Part shown: positions 8,999 to 18,126 of the stretch, piece after piece
Numbering within the stretch: position 1 is the first letter of the stretch
How the letters are laid out: every line of letters starts with the position of its first letter
Source: DATGUA01 sp035301545
Lineage (GTDB): Bacteria; Bacillota; Clostridia; Tissierellales; Tissierellaceae
Reading direction: 5' to 3'
DNA: 63,601 nucleotides
NCBI GenBank assembly: GCA_035301545.1
Contig: DATGUA010000007.1
Coordinates: 1-63,601 of the forward strand
Notes under the pieces: generated by a model
Database searches by the model: none
What the model saw: the letters and a program-made list of their open reading frames with translations, nothing else
Told to the model about the DNA's origin: nothing
Position numbers and translations under genes: made by a program

Positions 8999-9194
8999 TA
9001 AAACCATCCTCCTAGTATTATTAATCTTAATACATAATATTATACCATAGATAAAACTAATAACAAACAACAAACAAATTATACATGTGAAAATATAAAT
9101 AGTCATATGATAGAATATAATTATATATAGTTATAAGTTATATATTAGGGTATATATTATTAAGTTATCTAAATAAAAGACTTGGAGGGAGATT

Positions 9195-10520
9195 ATGGAT
9201 TATAATAAACAAGTAGAAGAGCTGGTAAAGTATTTTAGATCAGGGGAAAAATCTATAGAACAATATAAGATTGGTGCTGAATTTGAGCATTTTGTAATAG
9301 ATTTAGATAGTTATAAAACAATATCTTATTATGGAACAAATGGAGTAGCAGAAACATTGGAAGATTTGACTAAGATAGGGTATAAAGGAACATATGAAGA
9401 TGGTTATATCTTAGAACTAAAAAAAGGAAAAAAGAATATAACTTTAGAACCAGGTAGTCAATTAGAAATGAGTGTTGATGCATCTAAATATATTAAAGAA
9501 TTAGAAGAAGAGTATTTAGAATTTCTAAGTGATATTATTCCAGTATTGAAAAAGAAAAATCAAGGATTAATAGCTACAGGATATCATCCTGTAACTAAAA
9601 TAGATGAAATAACTTTATTACCTAAACAAAGATATGATTTTATGTTTAACTACTTTAAAACTAGAGGTAGTCATGCTCATAATATGATGAAAGGTACATC
9701 AGCATTACAAGTGGCTTTAGATTTTAAATCAGAAGAGGATTATATCAAAAAGTTTCAAATAACTAATGCATTGTCTCCAGTATTATATACACTATTTGAA
9801 AATGCCTATTATTTTGAAGGTCAACCTTTAGATAAACATAATATTAGATCTCATATATGGGAAAATTGTGATTCTGACAGATCAGGAGTAGCAGAAGGAT
9901 CTTTAGATAAAGATTTTGGATATGAAAAGTATGCAGAATATATATTAAATAGACCACCTATATTTATAAATAAGGATGGAAAAGAAGTATTTACTGATAA
10001 AAAGCTAGTAAAAGAAATATTTGACCCAGAGGATTACAAAATAGAAGAGTTAGAACATTTATTAACAATGTTTTTCCCAGATGTAAGAACTAAACAATTT
10101 ATTGAAATAAGAATGATGGATTCTATACCCTATCCATTAAACTTCTCAACTATAGCATTATTAGTAGGTTTATTATATAATGATAAAAATTTAAATGAAT
10201 TATGTGAGTATATCAAGGATATTACTATTAAAGATATAAATAAAATTAAGGTGGAAATGCGAGAGACAGGATTAGAAGCCAAGCTAAAAGGAGAAAGCTT
10301 ATTAAACATTGGAAAGTATTTATTGAAATTAGCAGAGAGAGGATTAGAAGATAAAGATAAACATTATCTTAATCCTTTAAAAGAGATGTTAGATAAAGGT
10401 ATGAATCCATATATGGTTACCAAATCTAAAGCTAAAGATGGAAAGAAAGAGTCTTTAGACTGGTGTTTACTTAATAATATAGTAAAGGAGAAAAGATATG
10501 GAAGCCAAAAATATCAATAG
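9195..10520 (+). CDS. Glutamate-cysteine ligase family protein (GCS2-like)
   Basis: A 441-residue protein with the GCS2 pattern: GAEFEHFVID near 27-36, LEPGSQLEMS near 92-101, YHPVT near 132, RYDFMFNYF near 148 and RGSHAHNMMKGTSALQVALDF near 158 onward (split by reading), then FPDVRTKQFIEIRMMDS near 295-312. The family joins glutamate to cysteine with ATP, the first step of low-molecular-weight thiol synthesis, in the cytoplasm. Start ATG follows TTGGAGGGAG. It overlaps the next gene, an ATP-grasp ligase, by 23 bp, so the two probably work in sequence. The final product (glutathione or another gamma-glutamyl compound) is not clear. Confidence 0.82.
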   Translation: MDYNKQVEELVKYFRSGEKSIEQYKIGAEFEHFVIDLDSYKTISYYGTNGVAETLEDLTKIGYKGTYEDGYILELKKGKKNITLEPGSQLEMSVDASKYIKELEEEYLEFLSDIIPVLKKKNQGLIATGYHPVTKIDEITLLPKQRYDFMFNYFKTRGSHAHNMMKGTSALQVALDFKSEEDYIKKFQITNALSPVLYTLFENAYYFEGQPLDKHNIRSHIWENCDSDRSGVAEGSLDKDFGYEKYAEYILNRPPIFINKDGKEVFTDKKLVKEIFDPEDYKIEELEHLLTMFFPDVRTKQFIEIRMMDSIPYPLNFSTIALLVGLLYNDKNLNELCEYIKDITIKDINKIKVEMRETGLEAKLKGESLLNIGKYLLKLAERGLEDKDKHYLNPLKEMLDKGMNPYMVTKSKAKDGKKESLDWCLLNNIVKEKRYGSQKYQ

Positions 10521-11820
10521 GGAATATATTGATTTAATATTAGATAATCAAAATAAATATATTCAAGACTATAGGCCTACATTAGAAAAGGTTACTAATT
10601 CTAAAGCTCAATATAGGGGAGAGTCTATACCAACCCTATATCATCCTTATTTTATCACAGGAAAGAACGTAAAAGACTTTCAAAAAATAGGAGATATGAT
10701 GTTATCTATCGGAAATAAGATAACAGAAAGATATCTAGAAGATAAGGAATTTAGAAATAAGTTTGGATTTCCAAAATGGATTGAGGATTTGATTCAAGTA
10801 GATAATGGATACGATATAAATGTACCTATGGGTAGATTTGATATATTTTATAAAGATGCTGAAAACTTTATGTTTTGTGAATTAAACGCGGATGGATCAT
10901 CAGCTATGAGTGAAGACAATGAAATTGCTAAGATAATGCTAGAATCTCAGGGATTATCTGATTTTAGTGAAGATTACAATCTTAATTATTTTGAATTATT
11001 TAATTCATGGGTAGATAAAAGTATAGAAATATTTCATAGATATGATTCTAAAAATAAAAGCCCTAATGTAGCTATAGTTGATTTTAAAGAAAGTAGAAAT
11101 GATCTTGAATTTCAAGAATTTAAGCAATCATATATAAACAAAGGATATAATTGTAAAATAGTAGATCCAAGAGATGTAGAATATAGAGATGGAAAATTAT
11201 ATCATGAAGATTATAAAATAGATTTAGTATATAGAAGATTAGTTACTTTTGAATTAATAAATAAGGCTGATGAAATTTCAAATTTTATTGAAGCTTATAA
11301 GAATAAAGCATTTTGCTGTATTGGATCTTTAAGGTCTCAAGTCATGCATAATAAAATTTTCTTTAAGATATTACATGATAAAGATACATTAGAAGAATTA
11401 TCAGAAGAGGAAAGAGATTTTGTAAAGCATCATATTCCTTACACAGGTATATTTGGTAAGGATAAAGAAGTATTTAATAATGTTTTAGAAAATAAAGATA
11501 AATATATTATGAAGCCTATGGATTTAAATGCATCTCAGGGTGTATATGCAGGAAAAGATTTAACTCAAGAAGAATGGAAAGAAAGATTACGAGAATCTTG
11601 GAATAATGATTATTTATATCAGGAATATTATAATCCTTACGAAAGAGAATTTTTAATATTAAGAGATGATGAGTTCCGAATAGAGAGTTTTGGATCTATA
11701 TTAGGATTATATTTATATGATGAAGAATTAGCAGGTATATATTCTAGAATAGGTCAAGAGAGCATTATTGCAGGAGTAGTAGAATATTATACATTACCAA
11801 GTATACTAGTAAAAGGATAA
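10498..11820 (+). CDS. Circularly permuted ATP-grasp ligase (glutathionylspermidine synthase-like)
   Basis: A 440-residue protein resembling glutathionylspermidine-synthase-type ATP-grasp enzymes: MGRFDIFY and FCELNADGSSAMSEDNE near 110-145, an arginine in DLVYRRLVTFE near 245, and late nucleotide-binding parts KYIMKPMDLNASQGVYAG near 335-352 and LYQEYYNP. Such enzymes form an amide bond with ATP. ATG at 10498 has AAAGGAG 7 nt upstream, so the overlap with the ligase gene is real. Together the pair probably makes a gamma-Glu-Cys-derived thiol. The acceptor is unknown; it is not an ordinary GshB by sequence. Confidence 0.75.
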   Translation: MEAKNINREYIDLILDNQNKYIQDYRPTLEKVTNSKAQYRGESIPTLYHPYFITGKNVKDFQKIGDMMLSIGNKITERYLEDKEFRNKFGFPKWIEDLIQVDNGYDINVPMGRFDIFYKDAENFMFCELNADGSSAMSEDNEIAKIMLESQGLSDFSEDYNLNYFELFNSWVDKSIEIFHRYDSKNKSPNVAIVDFKESRNDLEFQEFKQSYINKGYNCKIVDPRDVEYRDGKLYHEDYKIDLVYRRLVTFELINKADEISNFIEAYKNKAFCCIGSLRSQVMHNKIFFKILHDKDTLEELSEEERDFVKHHIPYTGIFGKDKEVFNNVLENKDKYIMKPMDLNASQGVYAGKDLTQEEWKERLRESWNNDYLYQEYYNPYEREFLILRDDEFRIESFGSILGLYLYDEELAGIYSRIGQESIIAGVVEYYTLPSILVKG

Positions 11821-11825
11821 AAGGT

Positions 11826-11866
11826 TGCCAAGGATAACTGTAAAAACAGAACCTTGGCATTTTTTA
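11826..11866 (+). terminator. Terminator after the thiol-ligase pair
   Basis: TGCCAAGG (11826-11833) pairs with CCTTGGCA (11852-11859); inner TGT/ACA pairing is possible; TTTTTT follows. Confidence 0.85.
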
Positions 11867-12658
11867 TAAATTTTCTAATATCTTAGCTGTCTTATCTAGA
11901 TAATTAAAATCCATAGACTCAAGATCTCCTGTATCACATGATTTAGCTATTTTTGGATCTATAGGTATCTGAGACAATATTTCTAAATCTTGTTCTTTAG
12001 CAATAGCTTCTATATTACTTTTACCAAATATATGATGTTTTTCATCACAATTAGGACATTGGAAATAAGACATATTTTCTACTAATCCTATAATTGGAAT
12101 ATTCATTTTCTTAGCCATTATAACTGCTTTAGTTACAATCATAGATACTAAATCTTGTGGCGAAGTTACAATAACAATCCCGTCTACAGGTAGAGACTGA
12201 AATACAGTTAAAGGAACATCACCAGTTCCTGGCGGCATATCTATAAACATATAATCTACGCTATTCCAAATAACTTCAGTCCAAAACTGTTTCAAAGTAC
12301 CTGAAATAATAGGGCCCTTCCATAATACAGGATCTGTAACATTATCTAAAAGTAAATTCATAGACATAATGTTGATTCCTGTTTTACTTTCTGCTGGCAA
12401 TATACCATGTGGAGTACCAGTTGCATATTCTTCAATTCCAAATATTTTAGGAATTGAAGGTCCTGTCAAATCAGCATCTAGAATAGCAGTATTATGATTG
12501 CGTCTATTCATGGTAGTAGCTAGCATAGAGGTTATTAAGGATTTTCCTACTCCACCTTTACCACTTACTACACCTATTACTTTTTTAACATTACTATATT
12601 GATTAAGCTTTTCCTTTGGAATTGGACTAACTTTATTCTTACTATTAGTCTTACTCAT
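11864..12658 (-). CDS. Mrp/NBP35-type P-loop ATPase, Fe-S carrier
   Basis: A 264-residue ATPase with the deviant Walker A GKGGVGKS (about 33-40), DADLTGPSIP (about 61-70), the MFIDMPPGTGD switch region (about 137-147) and a C-terminal CPNC pair (about 203-206) expected for a bridging Fe-S cluster. The family (Mrp/ApbC/NBP35) carries Fe-S clusters to target proteins. It fits a genome with many Fe-S enzymes. Monocistronic, convergent with the upstream thiol-ligase pair and divergent from trkA. Confidence 0.92.
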   Translation of the reverse strand: MSKTNSKNKVSPIPKEKLNQYSNVKKVIGVVSGKGGVGKSLITSMLATTMNRRNHNTAILDADLTGPSIPKIFGIEEYATGTPHGILPAESKTGINIMSMNLLLDNVTDPVLWKGPIISGTLKQFWTEVIWNSVDYMFIDMPPGTGDVPLTVFQSLPVDGIVIVTSPQDLVSMIVTKAVIMAKKMNIPIIGLVENMSYFQCPNCDEKHHIFGKSNIEAIAKEQDLEILSQIPIDPKIAKSCDTGDLESMDFNYLDKTAKILENL

Positions 12659-12800
12659 TTATCACATCTCCCTAATATTTTATACAATATTATTACATCA
12701 TAATTATTATAACATAATGATTATAGATTTTACATCATCTATGATTTAATAATATTAATAAATAGCTTATTTCCAACAGTGACTTATATAATAATTATAC

Positions 12801-12831
12801 AAAAACATATATAATTATATATGTTTTTTTG
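12801..12831 (+). promoter_or_regulatory. Terminator-like 5' hairpin just upstream of trkA
   Basis: A perfect 14-bp palindrome (12801-12814 with 12815-12828) is followed by further T to 12831. It ends 27 nt before the trkA start. A promoter would have to lie upstream (a TATAAT is at about 12787), so the hairpin would form at the 5' end of the trkA transcript. It could act as an attenuator or as a 5' stabiliser. Confidence 0.5.
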
Positions 12832-12857
12832 ATATAGTAAATATGAGGTGGATGGAG

Positions 12858-14264
12858 ATGAAGGTTTTAATAGTAGGTGCAGGGAAATTAGGAAATACCT
12901 TATCTGAATATATGATCTTAGAAGGTATAGATGTAACGTTAATGGATATAAATACAGAGGTTTTAGAAAGAACAAATGAATATATGGATGTACTTACGGT
13001 AAATGGTAATGGAATAGATATTAGCACATTAAAGGATATAGATATAGATTCTTATGATCTACTGATAGCTACTACTGGTATTGATGAAACTAATATGGTC
13101 ATATGCACCTTAGCCAAGAAATTAGGCTGCAAAAAGGTTATATCCAGAATTAGAAATATAGAATATATAGAACAATTAGAATTGATTAAGAAAGAAATGG
13201 ATATAGATAATATAATAAATGAAGATCTAGATACAGCAAAGGCAATAGAAAGATATTTACTTAAAAATTATAATTTTTATTCAGAGGAATTTGCTAATGG
13301 AAAAATAGAGATGATAGATTTTAATATCCGACATAATAAACAATTAATTGAAAAAAAGATTGTAGATTTAAGTGGATTTGAAAACTTATTAATAGCAGCA
13401 ATATCTAGAGATGGTGAAACTATAATTCCAAATGGACAAACTAAATTAATGAGTAATGATACCGTTTATATAGTAGGAAAAAATGAAGATATTAAAAATT
13501 TAGATAATTATTTTAAGTTTAACATATTTAATAAAGGGATCAATAATGTAATGATACTAGGAGGTAGTAATATAGCCTATTATTTAGCTAAGAGGTTAGT
13601 AAAGAAGAAAATTTTTGTGAAAATAATAGAACAGGACAAAAATAGAGCAGAAGAACTTTCAAAGAAATTAGAAGATGTTTTAATAATTCATGGTGATGGT
13701 TCAGATATACATTTGTTAGAAGAAGAAATGTTAGATTCTATGGATACATTTGTAGGTACTACTGGATTTGATGAACAAAACTTACTCATGGCTCTAGTAG
13801 CAAAACAGTCAGGAGTGAAAAAGTCTATTGCTAAAATAAGTAGAAAAAACTATATAAAGATTATTGATAGATTAGAAATTGATGCTGCTTTAAATCCTAC
13901 TTATATAGTTTCTAGTAATATATTAAAATTAATTAGAGGTAAAAGAATAATCTCTACATCCTTATTACTTGATGGAGATGCTGAAGTTACAGAAATGATA
14001 GTAGATAAAGATTCATCTTTTATAAATATACCTTTAGAAAAGTTAAAACTACCTAAAGGAATAATTATAGGTGCAATTTGTAGAAACAATGAAATTATTA
14101 TTCCAAAAGGGAATACAGAACTTAGATCTAATGATAGAATAATAATATTTTGTTTAAGTAAAGATTTGTCAATACTAAAGGGGTTTCATTCTCCAGATAA
14201 GGGAGGTAGATTAAATGGATTATGGAATCGTATTAAAGGTAATAGGGATACTTTTAATAATTGA
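12858..14264 (+). CDS. trkA: Trk potassium uptake regulatory subunit TrkA
   Basis: A 468-residue protein with two tandem RCK units: Rossmann nucleotide sites GAGKLGNTLSE (about 7-17) and LGGSNIAYYLAKRL (about 232-245), each followed by a TrkA-C domain. It binds NAD(H) and gates TrkH at the membrane. I chose ATG 12858 (MKVLIVGAGK) over the ATGs at 12843 and 12852 because GAGGTGG lies 6 nt upstream and the family begins this way. Its 3' end overlaps trkH by 50 bp. Confidence 0.93.
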   Translation: MKVLIVGAGKLGNTLSEYMILEGIDVTLMDINTEVLERTNEYMDVLTVNGNGIDISTLKDIDIDSYDLLIATTGIDETNMVICTLAKKLGCKKVISRIRNIEYIEQLELIKKEMDIDNIINEDLDTAKAIERYLLKNYNFYSEEFANGKIEMIDFNIRHNKQLIEKKIVDLSGFENLLIAAISRDGETIIPNGQTKLMSNDTVYIVGKNEDIKNLDNYFKFNIFNKGINNVMILGGSNIAYYLAKRLVKKKIFVKIIEQDKNRAEELSKKLEDVLIIHGDGSDIHLLEEEMLDSMDTFVGTTGFDEQNLLMALVAKQSGVKKSIAKISRKNYIKIIDRLEIDAALNPTYIVSSNILKLIRGKRIISTSLLLDGDAEVTEMIVDKDSSFINIPLEKLKLPKGIIIGAICRNNEIIIPKGNTELRSNDRIIIFCLSKDLSILKGFHSPDKGGRLNGLWNRIKGNRDTFNN

Positions 14265-15663
14265 GGTTATTTTTTTATTACCTTCTTTATTGATTTCATT
14301 ATATTTTAATGAAAGTGCTAGTATAGCTTTTCTAATTACTATATTAATTGGAATTGTTATAGGTCTTATATTATATAAAAGAGAGAATAAGAAGATTAAA
14401 ATAAGTATAAAGGAAGGTTTAACTATAGTTACCATAGGATGGCTATCTGTTTCCTTATTAGGGGCAATCCCATTATATATTACTAATAGTACTAATACTT
14501 ATGTAGAAGCATTTTTTGAGGTAGTTTCTGGTTTTACAACTACAGGAGCTTCTTTAATTTCTGATGTAGAATCTTTATCTAAAGGAATTTTATTTTGGAG
14601 ATCTCTTACACAATGGTTAGGTGCTATGGGAATAATAGTTTTTACAGTTGCATTATTACCTTCTTTAGGTATAGGTGGATTTCAAATATTTAGAGCAGAA
14701 AGTCCTGGACCAGTTCCGGGGAAAATAGCTCCTAGAATTAAAGACACTGCAAAGATCTTATATAGAGTATACTTTTTAATGACAATTTTACAAATTATAC
14801 TTTTATATTTTGGAGGAATGAATTTATTAGATTCTTTTCTTAATGCTTTTGGGACAGTAGCTACTGGAGGATTTAAAATTAAGAATAATGCTAATAATTT
14901 TGATATAAATATATATGTATATTTAAATATAGTAGTATTTATGATTATATCTGGAATAAACTTTTCGTTATATCATTCCCTATATAATGAAAAATTAGAA
15001 GATATGATTTGTGATGAAGAATTAAGATTTTATTTAGGATTAATAATACTATCAACTTTTCTTATTTCATTAAATCTTTTTATGAACAAATATGGAAGTT
15101 TTAAATTAAGTTTAAGAGACTCTTTTTTTCAATCAAGTTCAATTATTACTACTACAGGATATTCTATAGTAGATTTTGATACTTGGCCTAGTTTTAGTAA
15201 AGCAATATTATATGTATTAATGGTAATTGGTGGAAGTTCTGGGTCTACTGCTGGAGGAATAAAAGTTATAAGAGTTCTGATTATACTAAAACTAATTAAA
15301 AGGGAAGTAATTAAAACATTCCATCCTAGAGCTATATTGCCTATTAAAGTTAACGGAAAGATTATATCAGATGAAACTATATCAGGAATATATAGTTATT
15401 TAGGGCTTTATATTTTAATAGTGTTCGTAGGTATATTATTAGTATCTTTAGAAGGGGTAAATTTAGGTGAGGCAACTAATGTAATCATATCAGTTTTAAG
15501 CAATGTTGGGGAAGTAAATGGGTTTATCGGGCCAAGTAAAGGATTTAACGTATATAGTCAACCTATATTAATATTATTATCATTTTTTATGTTGCTAGGA
15601 AGATTAGAGCTTTTTACAATTATAGCATTATTAGTACCAAGGAATTGGAAAAGAGAAATATAA
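14215..15663 (+). CDS. trkH: Trk/Ktr potassium uptake membrane subunit TrkH
   Basis: A 482-residue polytopic protein with the four pore-loop filters of the family: VVSGFTTTGAS (about 101-111), GTVATGGF (about 213-220), SSIITTTGYS (about 309-318) and SNVGEVNGF (about 428-436). It imports potassium under control of TrkA. ATG 14215 has GGGAGGT upstream inside trkA, so the 50-bp overlap indicates tight coupling. Confidence 0.93.
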   Translation: MDYGIVLKVIGILLIIEVIFLLPSLLISLYFNESASIAFLITILIGIVIGLILYKRENKKIKISIKEGLTIVTIGWLSVSLLGAIPLYITNSTNTYVEAFFEVVSGFTTTGASLISDVESLSKGILFWRSLTQWLGAMGIIVFTVALLPSLGIGGFQIFRAESPGPVPGKIAPRIKDTAKILYRVYFLMTILQIILLYFGGMNLLDSFLNAFGTVATGGFKIKNNANNFDINIYVYLNIVVFMIISGINFSLYHSLYNEKLEDMICDEELRFYLGLIILSTFLISLNLFMNKYGSFKLSLRDSFFQSSSIITTTGYSIVDFDTWPSFSKAILYVLMVIGGSSGSTAGGIKVIRVLIILKLIKREVIKTFHPRAILPIKVNGKIISDETISGIYSYLGLYILIVFVGILLVSLEGVNLGEATNVIISVLSNVGEVNGFIGPSKGFNVYSQPILILLSFFMLLGRLELFTIIALLVPRNWKREI

Positions 15664-15697
15664 AATTTATTAGATAATTATATAAGGAGTGATATTT

Positions 15698-16375
15698 ATT
15701 AAAAAAATAATAGATAATGACTGGGGAGAATTATTAGAGGAAGAGAATAATAAGGAATATTATCAAAGACTTAAATCTTTTTTAATTAAAGAGTATAAAA
15801 CTAATATTGTATATCCAGATATGTACGATGTTTTTAATGCTCTAAAATATACACCTTTTAAAAAAGTAAAAGCAGTTATTTTAGGGCAGGATCCTTATCA
15901 TGGTCCAAATCAATCTCATGGTCTGGCATTTTCAGTTAAGCCAGGAGTAAAAATACCTCCGTCTTTAAGAAATATATATAAGGAGTTAAAAGATGATCTA
16001 GGATATGATATTCCTAATAATGGATATCTTAAAAAATGGGCTGATGAAGGAGTTCTACTTTTAAATACTGCTCTAACAGTAAGAGGAGGGGAGGCTAATT
16101 CTCATAGAAATGTGGGTTGGGAGATATTTACAGATCATATAATTAAATTATTAAATGAAAGAAAAGATCCAGTAATATTTATACTATGGGGAAATAATGC
16201 TAGAGCTAAAAAACAAATTATAAATAATGATCGGCATTATATAATAGAATCAGTACATCCCAGTCCATTATCTGCAAGTAGAGGATTTTTTGGTTCTAAA
16301 CCATTTTCCAAAACTAATAAAATATTAAATGAGATAAATAGAGAACCTATAGATTGGCAAATAGAAAATATATAA
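15698..16375 (+). CDS. ung: Uracil-DNA glycosylase, family 1
   Basis: About 225 residues with both family 1 signatures: LGQDPYHGPNQSHGLAFSV (catalytic Asp/His site, about 64-82) and HPSPLSASRGFFGSKPFS (about 187-204). It removes uracil from DNA in base-excision repair. Start codon is a problem: GTG at 15689 overlaps the AAGGAG ribosome binding site (15684-15689), while the correctly spaced in-frame codon at 15698 is ATT followed by AAAAAAATA. I mark the ATT as the likely start, a known but rare initiator, or an altered ATG. If GTG is used the protein is three residues longer. Confidence 0.9.
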   Translation: MKKIIDNDWGELLEEENNKEYYQRLKSFLIKEYKTNIVYPDMYDVFNALKYTPFKKVKAVILGQDPYHGPNQSHGLAFSVKPGVKIPPSLRNIYKELKDDLGYDIPNNGYLKKWADEGVLLLNTALTVRGGEANSHRNVGWEIFTDHIIKLLNERKDPVIFILWGNNARAKKQIINNDRHYIIESVHPSPLSASRGFFGSKPFSKTNKILNEINREPIDWQIENI

Positions 16376-16456
16376 TTTGAGTTTTATACCATTCACCAAT
16401 ATGGTTGATATATACTAATATATTAATAAGAGAACTTTATAATGGGGGATTTTAAT

Positions 16457-17164
16457 ATGAAACCTATAATTGGAATAAGTAGTCAATATGGTTATAAATT
16501 AAGAAAGACATTAAGTGAGGTAAATTATACTTATGTTGATGCAATAGTACAATCAGGAGGAATACCTGTCATAATTCCAGTCCTAAAGGAAATGAAAGAT
16601 ATAAATAGGTATATAGACATGATAGATGGACTTATATTAACAGGTGGAGAAGATATATCTCCATTAAGATTCGAAGAAGAACCTATTAAAGAGACAAAGA
16701 ATATTTGTTATGATAGGGATGAGACAGAGATCACCTTGTTTAATGAAGCATATAGTAATGGAATACCTGTTTTAGGAGTTTGTAGAGGTTTACAAGTATT
16801 AAATGTTGCTTTAGATGGAACACTGTATCAAGATATAAATACTCAAATACCTAATTCTATGGGACACATTTCTACCTATAATATAGACGGAGGATACCAT
16901 TCTATTAATATTAAAAAAAATACTATACTCCATGATATATTTAAAGAGGAAAAGATTAATGTTAACTCACAACATCATCAGAGTATTAAAGATTTAGGCA
17001 AAGGATTAAAAACTAATTCAATATCTAGTGATGGAGTAATTGAAGGAGCAGAATCTACTACAGATAATTTTGTATTAGGAACTCAATTTCATCCTGAGGC
17101 AATGTTGAACAAACATGGAGAATTTTTAAACCTATTTAATTATTTCATTAATAAATGTAAATAA
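16457..17164 (+). CDS. Gamma-glutamyl-GABA hydrolase-like class I amidotransferase
   Basis: A 235-residue Peptidase C26/PuuD-type protein: DGLILTGGEDISP (about 59-71), nucleophile region GVCRGLQVLN (about 111-120) and FHPEAM near 212-217 for the catalytic His/Glu. It hydrolyses gamma-glutamyl amide bonds in the cytoplasm. ATG 16457 (MKPIIGIS) follows GGGGGA; the ATG at 16442 overlaps that site. Single gene, so the substrate is unknown; removal of a gamma-glutamyl group from an amine or amino acid is plausible. Confidence 0.85.
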   Translation: MKPIIGISSQYGYKLRKTLSEVNYTYVDAIVQSGGIPVIIPVLKEMKDINRYIDMIDGLILTGGEDISPLRFEEEPIKETKNICYDRDETEITLFNEAYSNGIPVLGVCRGLQVLNVALDGTLYQDINTQIPNSMGHISTYNIDGGYHSINIKKNTILHDIFKEEKINVNSQHHQSIKDLGKGLKTNSISSDGVIEGAESTTDNFVLGTQFHPEAMLNKHGEFLNLFNYFINKCK

Positions 17165-17236
17165 AATAAATTAAATTTTTTTTAGATTTCTGTTTAAAAA
17201 TTTTATACCTATGATAGAAGCAATTGAATTATCAGT

Positions 17237-17293
17237 AAGTGTAATAAAAAGAAGATTGGGTTCAGAAATTTTCCATTTTCTTTTTTTACACTT
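17237..17293. repeat. Long imperfect hairpin, possible small RNA or terminator
   Basis: Arms 17237-17256 and 17275-17293 pair over 19 bp with one bulged T and one G/U pair, leaving an 18-nt loop. The 3' arm is U-rich (seven T) inside the stem, and TTATTTTATTTAT follows. It is 73 bp past the amidotransferase stop. Confidence 0.6.
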
Positions 17294-17506
17294 ATTTTAT
17301 TTATATCAAATAATAAGAAAATTAATTAAATTAATAAAATTCAAATGAATTTAATAGATACTCTTTACATTGATGAAGTTAAAATTCATTGATATGCTCC
17401 CATTATATGGAGTTTTAACTTAATTATATCATAAAGTTATTAAAGGGCTTAATTATAAAAGTATTAAATAAATTGCAAATAGATATCGTATAAAAGTTAA
17501 CAATTC

Positions 17507-17591
17507 TTGAATATTCTGTTAATATAAAGTAATATATTATATAAGTTAAGATATCTTAACTTATAGAGTAATTATTTAAGCTAAATAATTA
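17507..17591 (+). promoter_or_regulatory. Promoter, 26-bp palindrome and leader hairpin of the fdh operon
   Basis: TTGAAT (17507-17512) and TAATAT (17530-17535) are 17 nt apart. Immediately downstream, at the expected transcript start, lies a perfect 26-bp palindrome (17540-17565), then TAATTATTTA/TAAATAATTA arms (17569-17578, 17582-17591). The palindrome is well placed to be a repressor operator or a 5'-end hairpin. Confidence 0.55.
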
Positions 17592-17626
17592 TTCTCATAC
17601 TTAAAATAAAGTGAGGAGGTAATATA

Positions 17627-18112
17627 GTGGAATTTGCTTTTGATATGAAAGAAAATAAAAAAGGGATTGAAGAATTTGAAGATTTTATAGAAGAAAATAA
17701 GGAAAAATCAGGTGCTTTAATGCCGATTATGCAAGAGGCTCAAGAAAAATTTGGATATTTACCTATAGAGATATTACAGTTAATCTCTAAAAGACTAAAG
17801 GTATCACTGGCTGAAATCTATGGAGTGGCTACTTTTTATTCTCAATTTTCATTTATACCTATTGGTGAAAATAAAATAAATGTATGCCTGGGCACAGCTT
17901 GTTATGTAAAAGGTGCTCAAGATATATTAGAAGAAATTGAAGATGATTTAGGTATAAAACAGGGAGAGACTACTCCAGATTTAAAGTTTTCCATAATTGA
18001 GTCTAGATGTCTTGGAGACTGTAGTTTAGCTCCAGTATTTACAGTTAATGAAGACGTATACCCAAATGTTACTAGAAAAGACATTAAAGGTATATTAGAA
18101 AAATATAAATAA
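17627..18112 (+). CDS. NuoE-like thioredoxin-fold [2Fe-2S] subunit of the formate dehydrogenase complex
   Basis: A 161-residue protein with the NuoE/HndA-type cluster pattern: CLGTAC (about 86-91) and CLGDC (about 127-131), the four [2Fe-2S] ligands, preceded by the conserved YGVATFYSQF. It passes electrons to the NuoF-like subunit. GTG start after GAGGAGGT. First gene of an operon with NuoF-like, ferritin-like and FdhA genes, the layout of soluble NAD(P)-linked, possibly electron-bifurcating, formate dehydrogenases such as the one of Gottschalkia acidurici. Confidence 0.9.
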   Translation: MEFAFDMKENKKGIEEFEDFIEENKEKSGALMPIMQEAQEKFGYLPIEILQLISKRLKVSLAEIYGVATFYSQFSFIPIGENKINVCLGTACYVKGAQDILEEIEDDLGIKQGETTPDLKFSIIESRCLGDCSLAPVFTVNEDVYPNVTRKDIKGILEKYK

Positions 18113-18126
18113 TATGGAGGTGTACT

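Larger units (their letters stand above)
17165..17626. other. Structured intergenic region before the formate dehydrogenase operon
   Basis: No gene is visible in these 462 bp. The region holds a long hairpin (17237-17293), a nested hairpin around 17370-17420 (9-bp arms, with CTCC/GGAG inside), a possible promoter TTGAAT (17507-17512), 17 nt, TAATAT (17530-17535), a 26-bp perfect palindrome (17540-17565) and another hairpin (17569-17591), then the binding site of the operon. A small RNA in the first half is possible but not proven. Confidence 0.6.

Noticed and set aside
16388..16410. Short ACCAT/ATGGT hairpin after ung
   Set aside because: Five base pairs only, no U-run.
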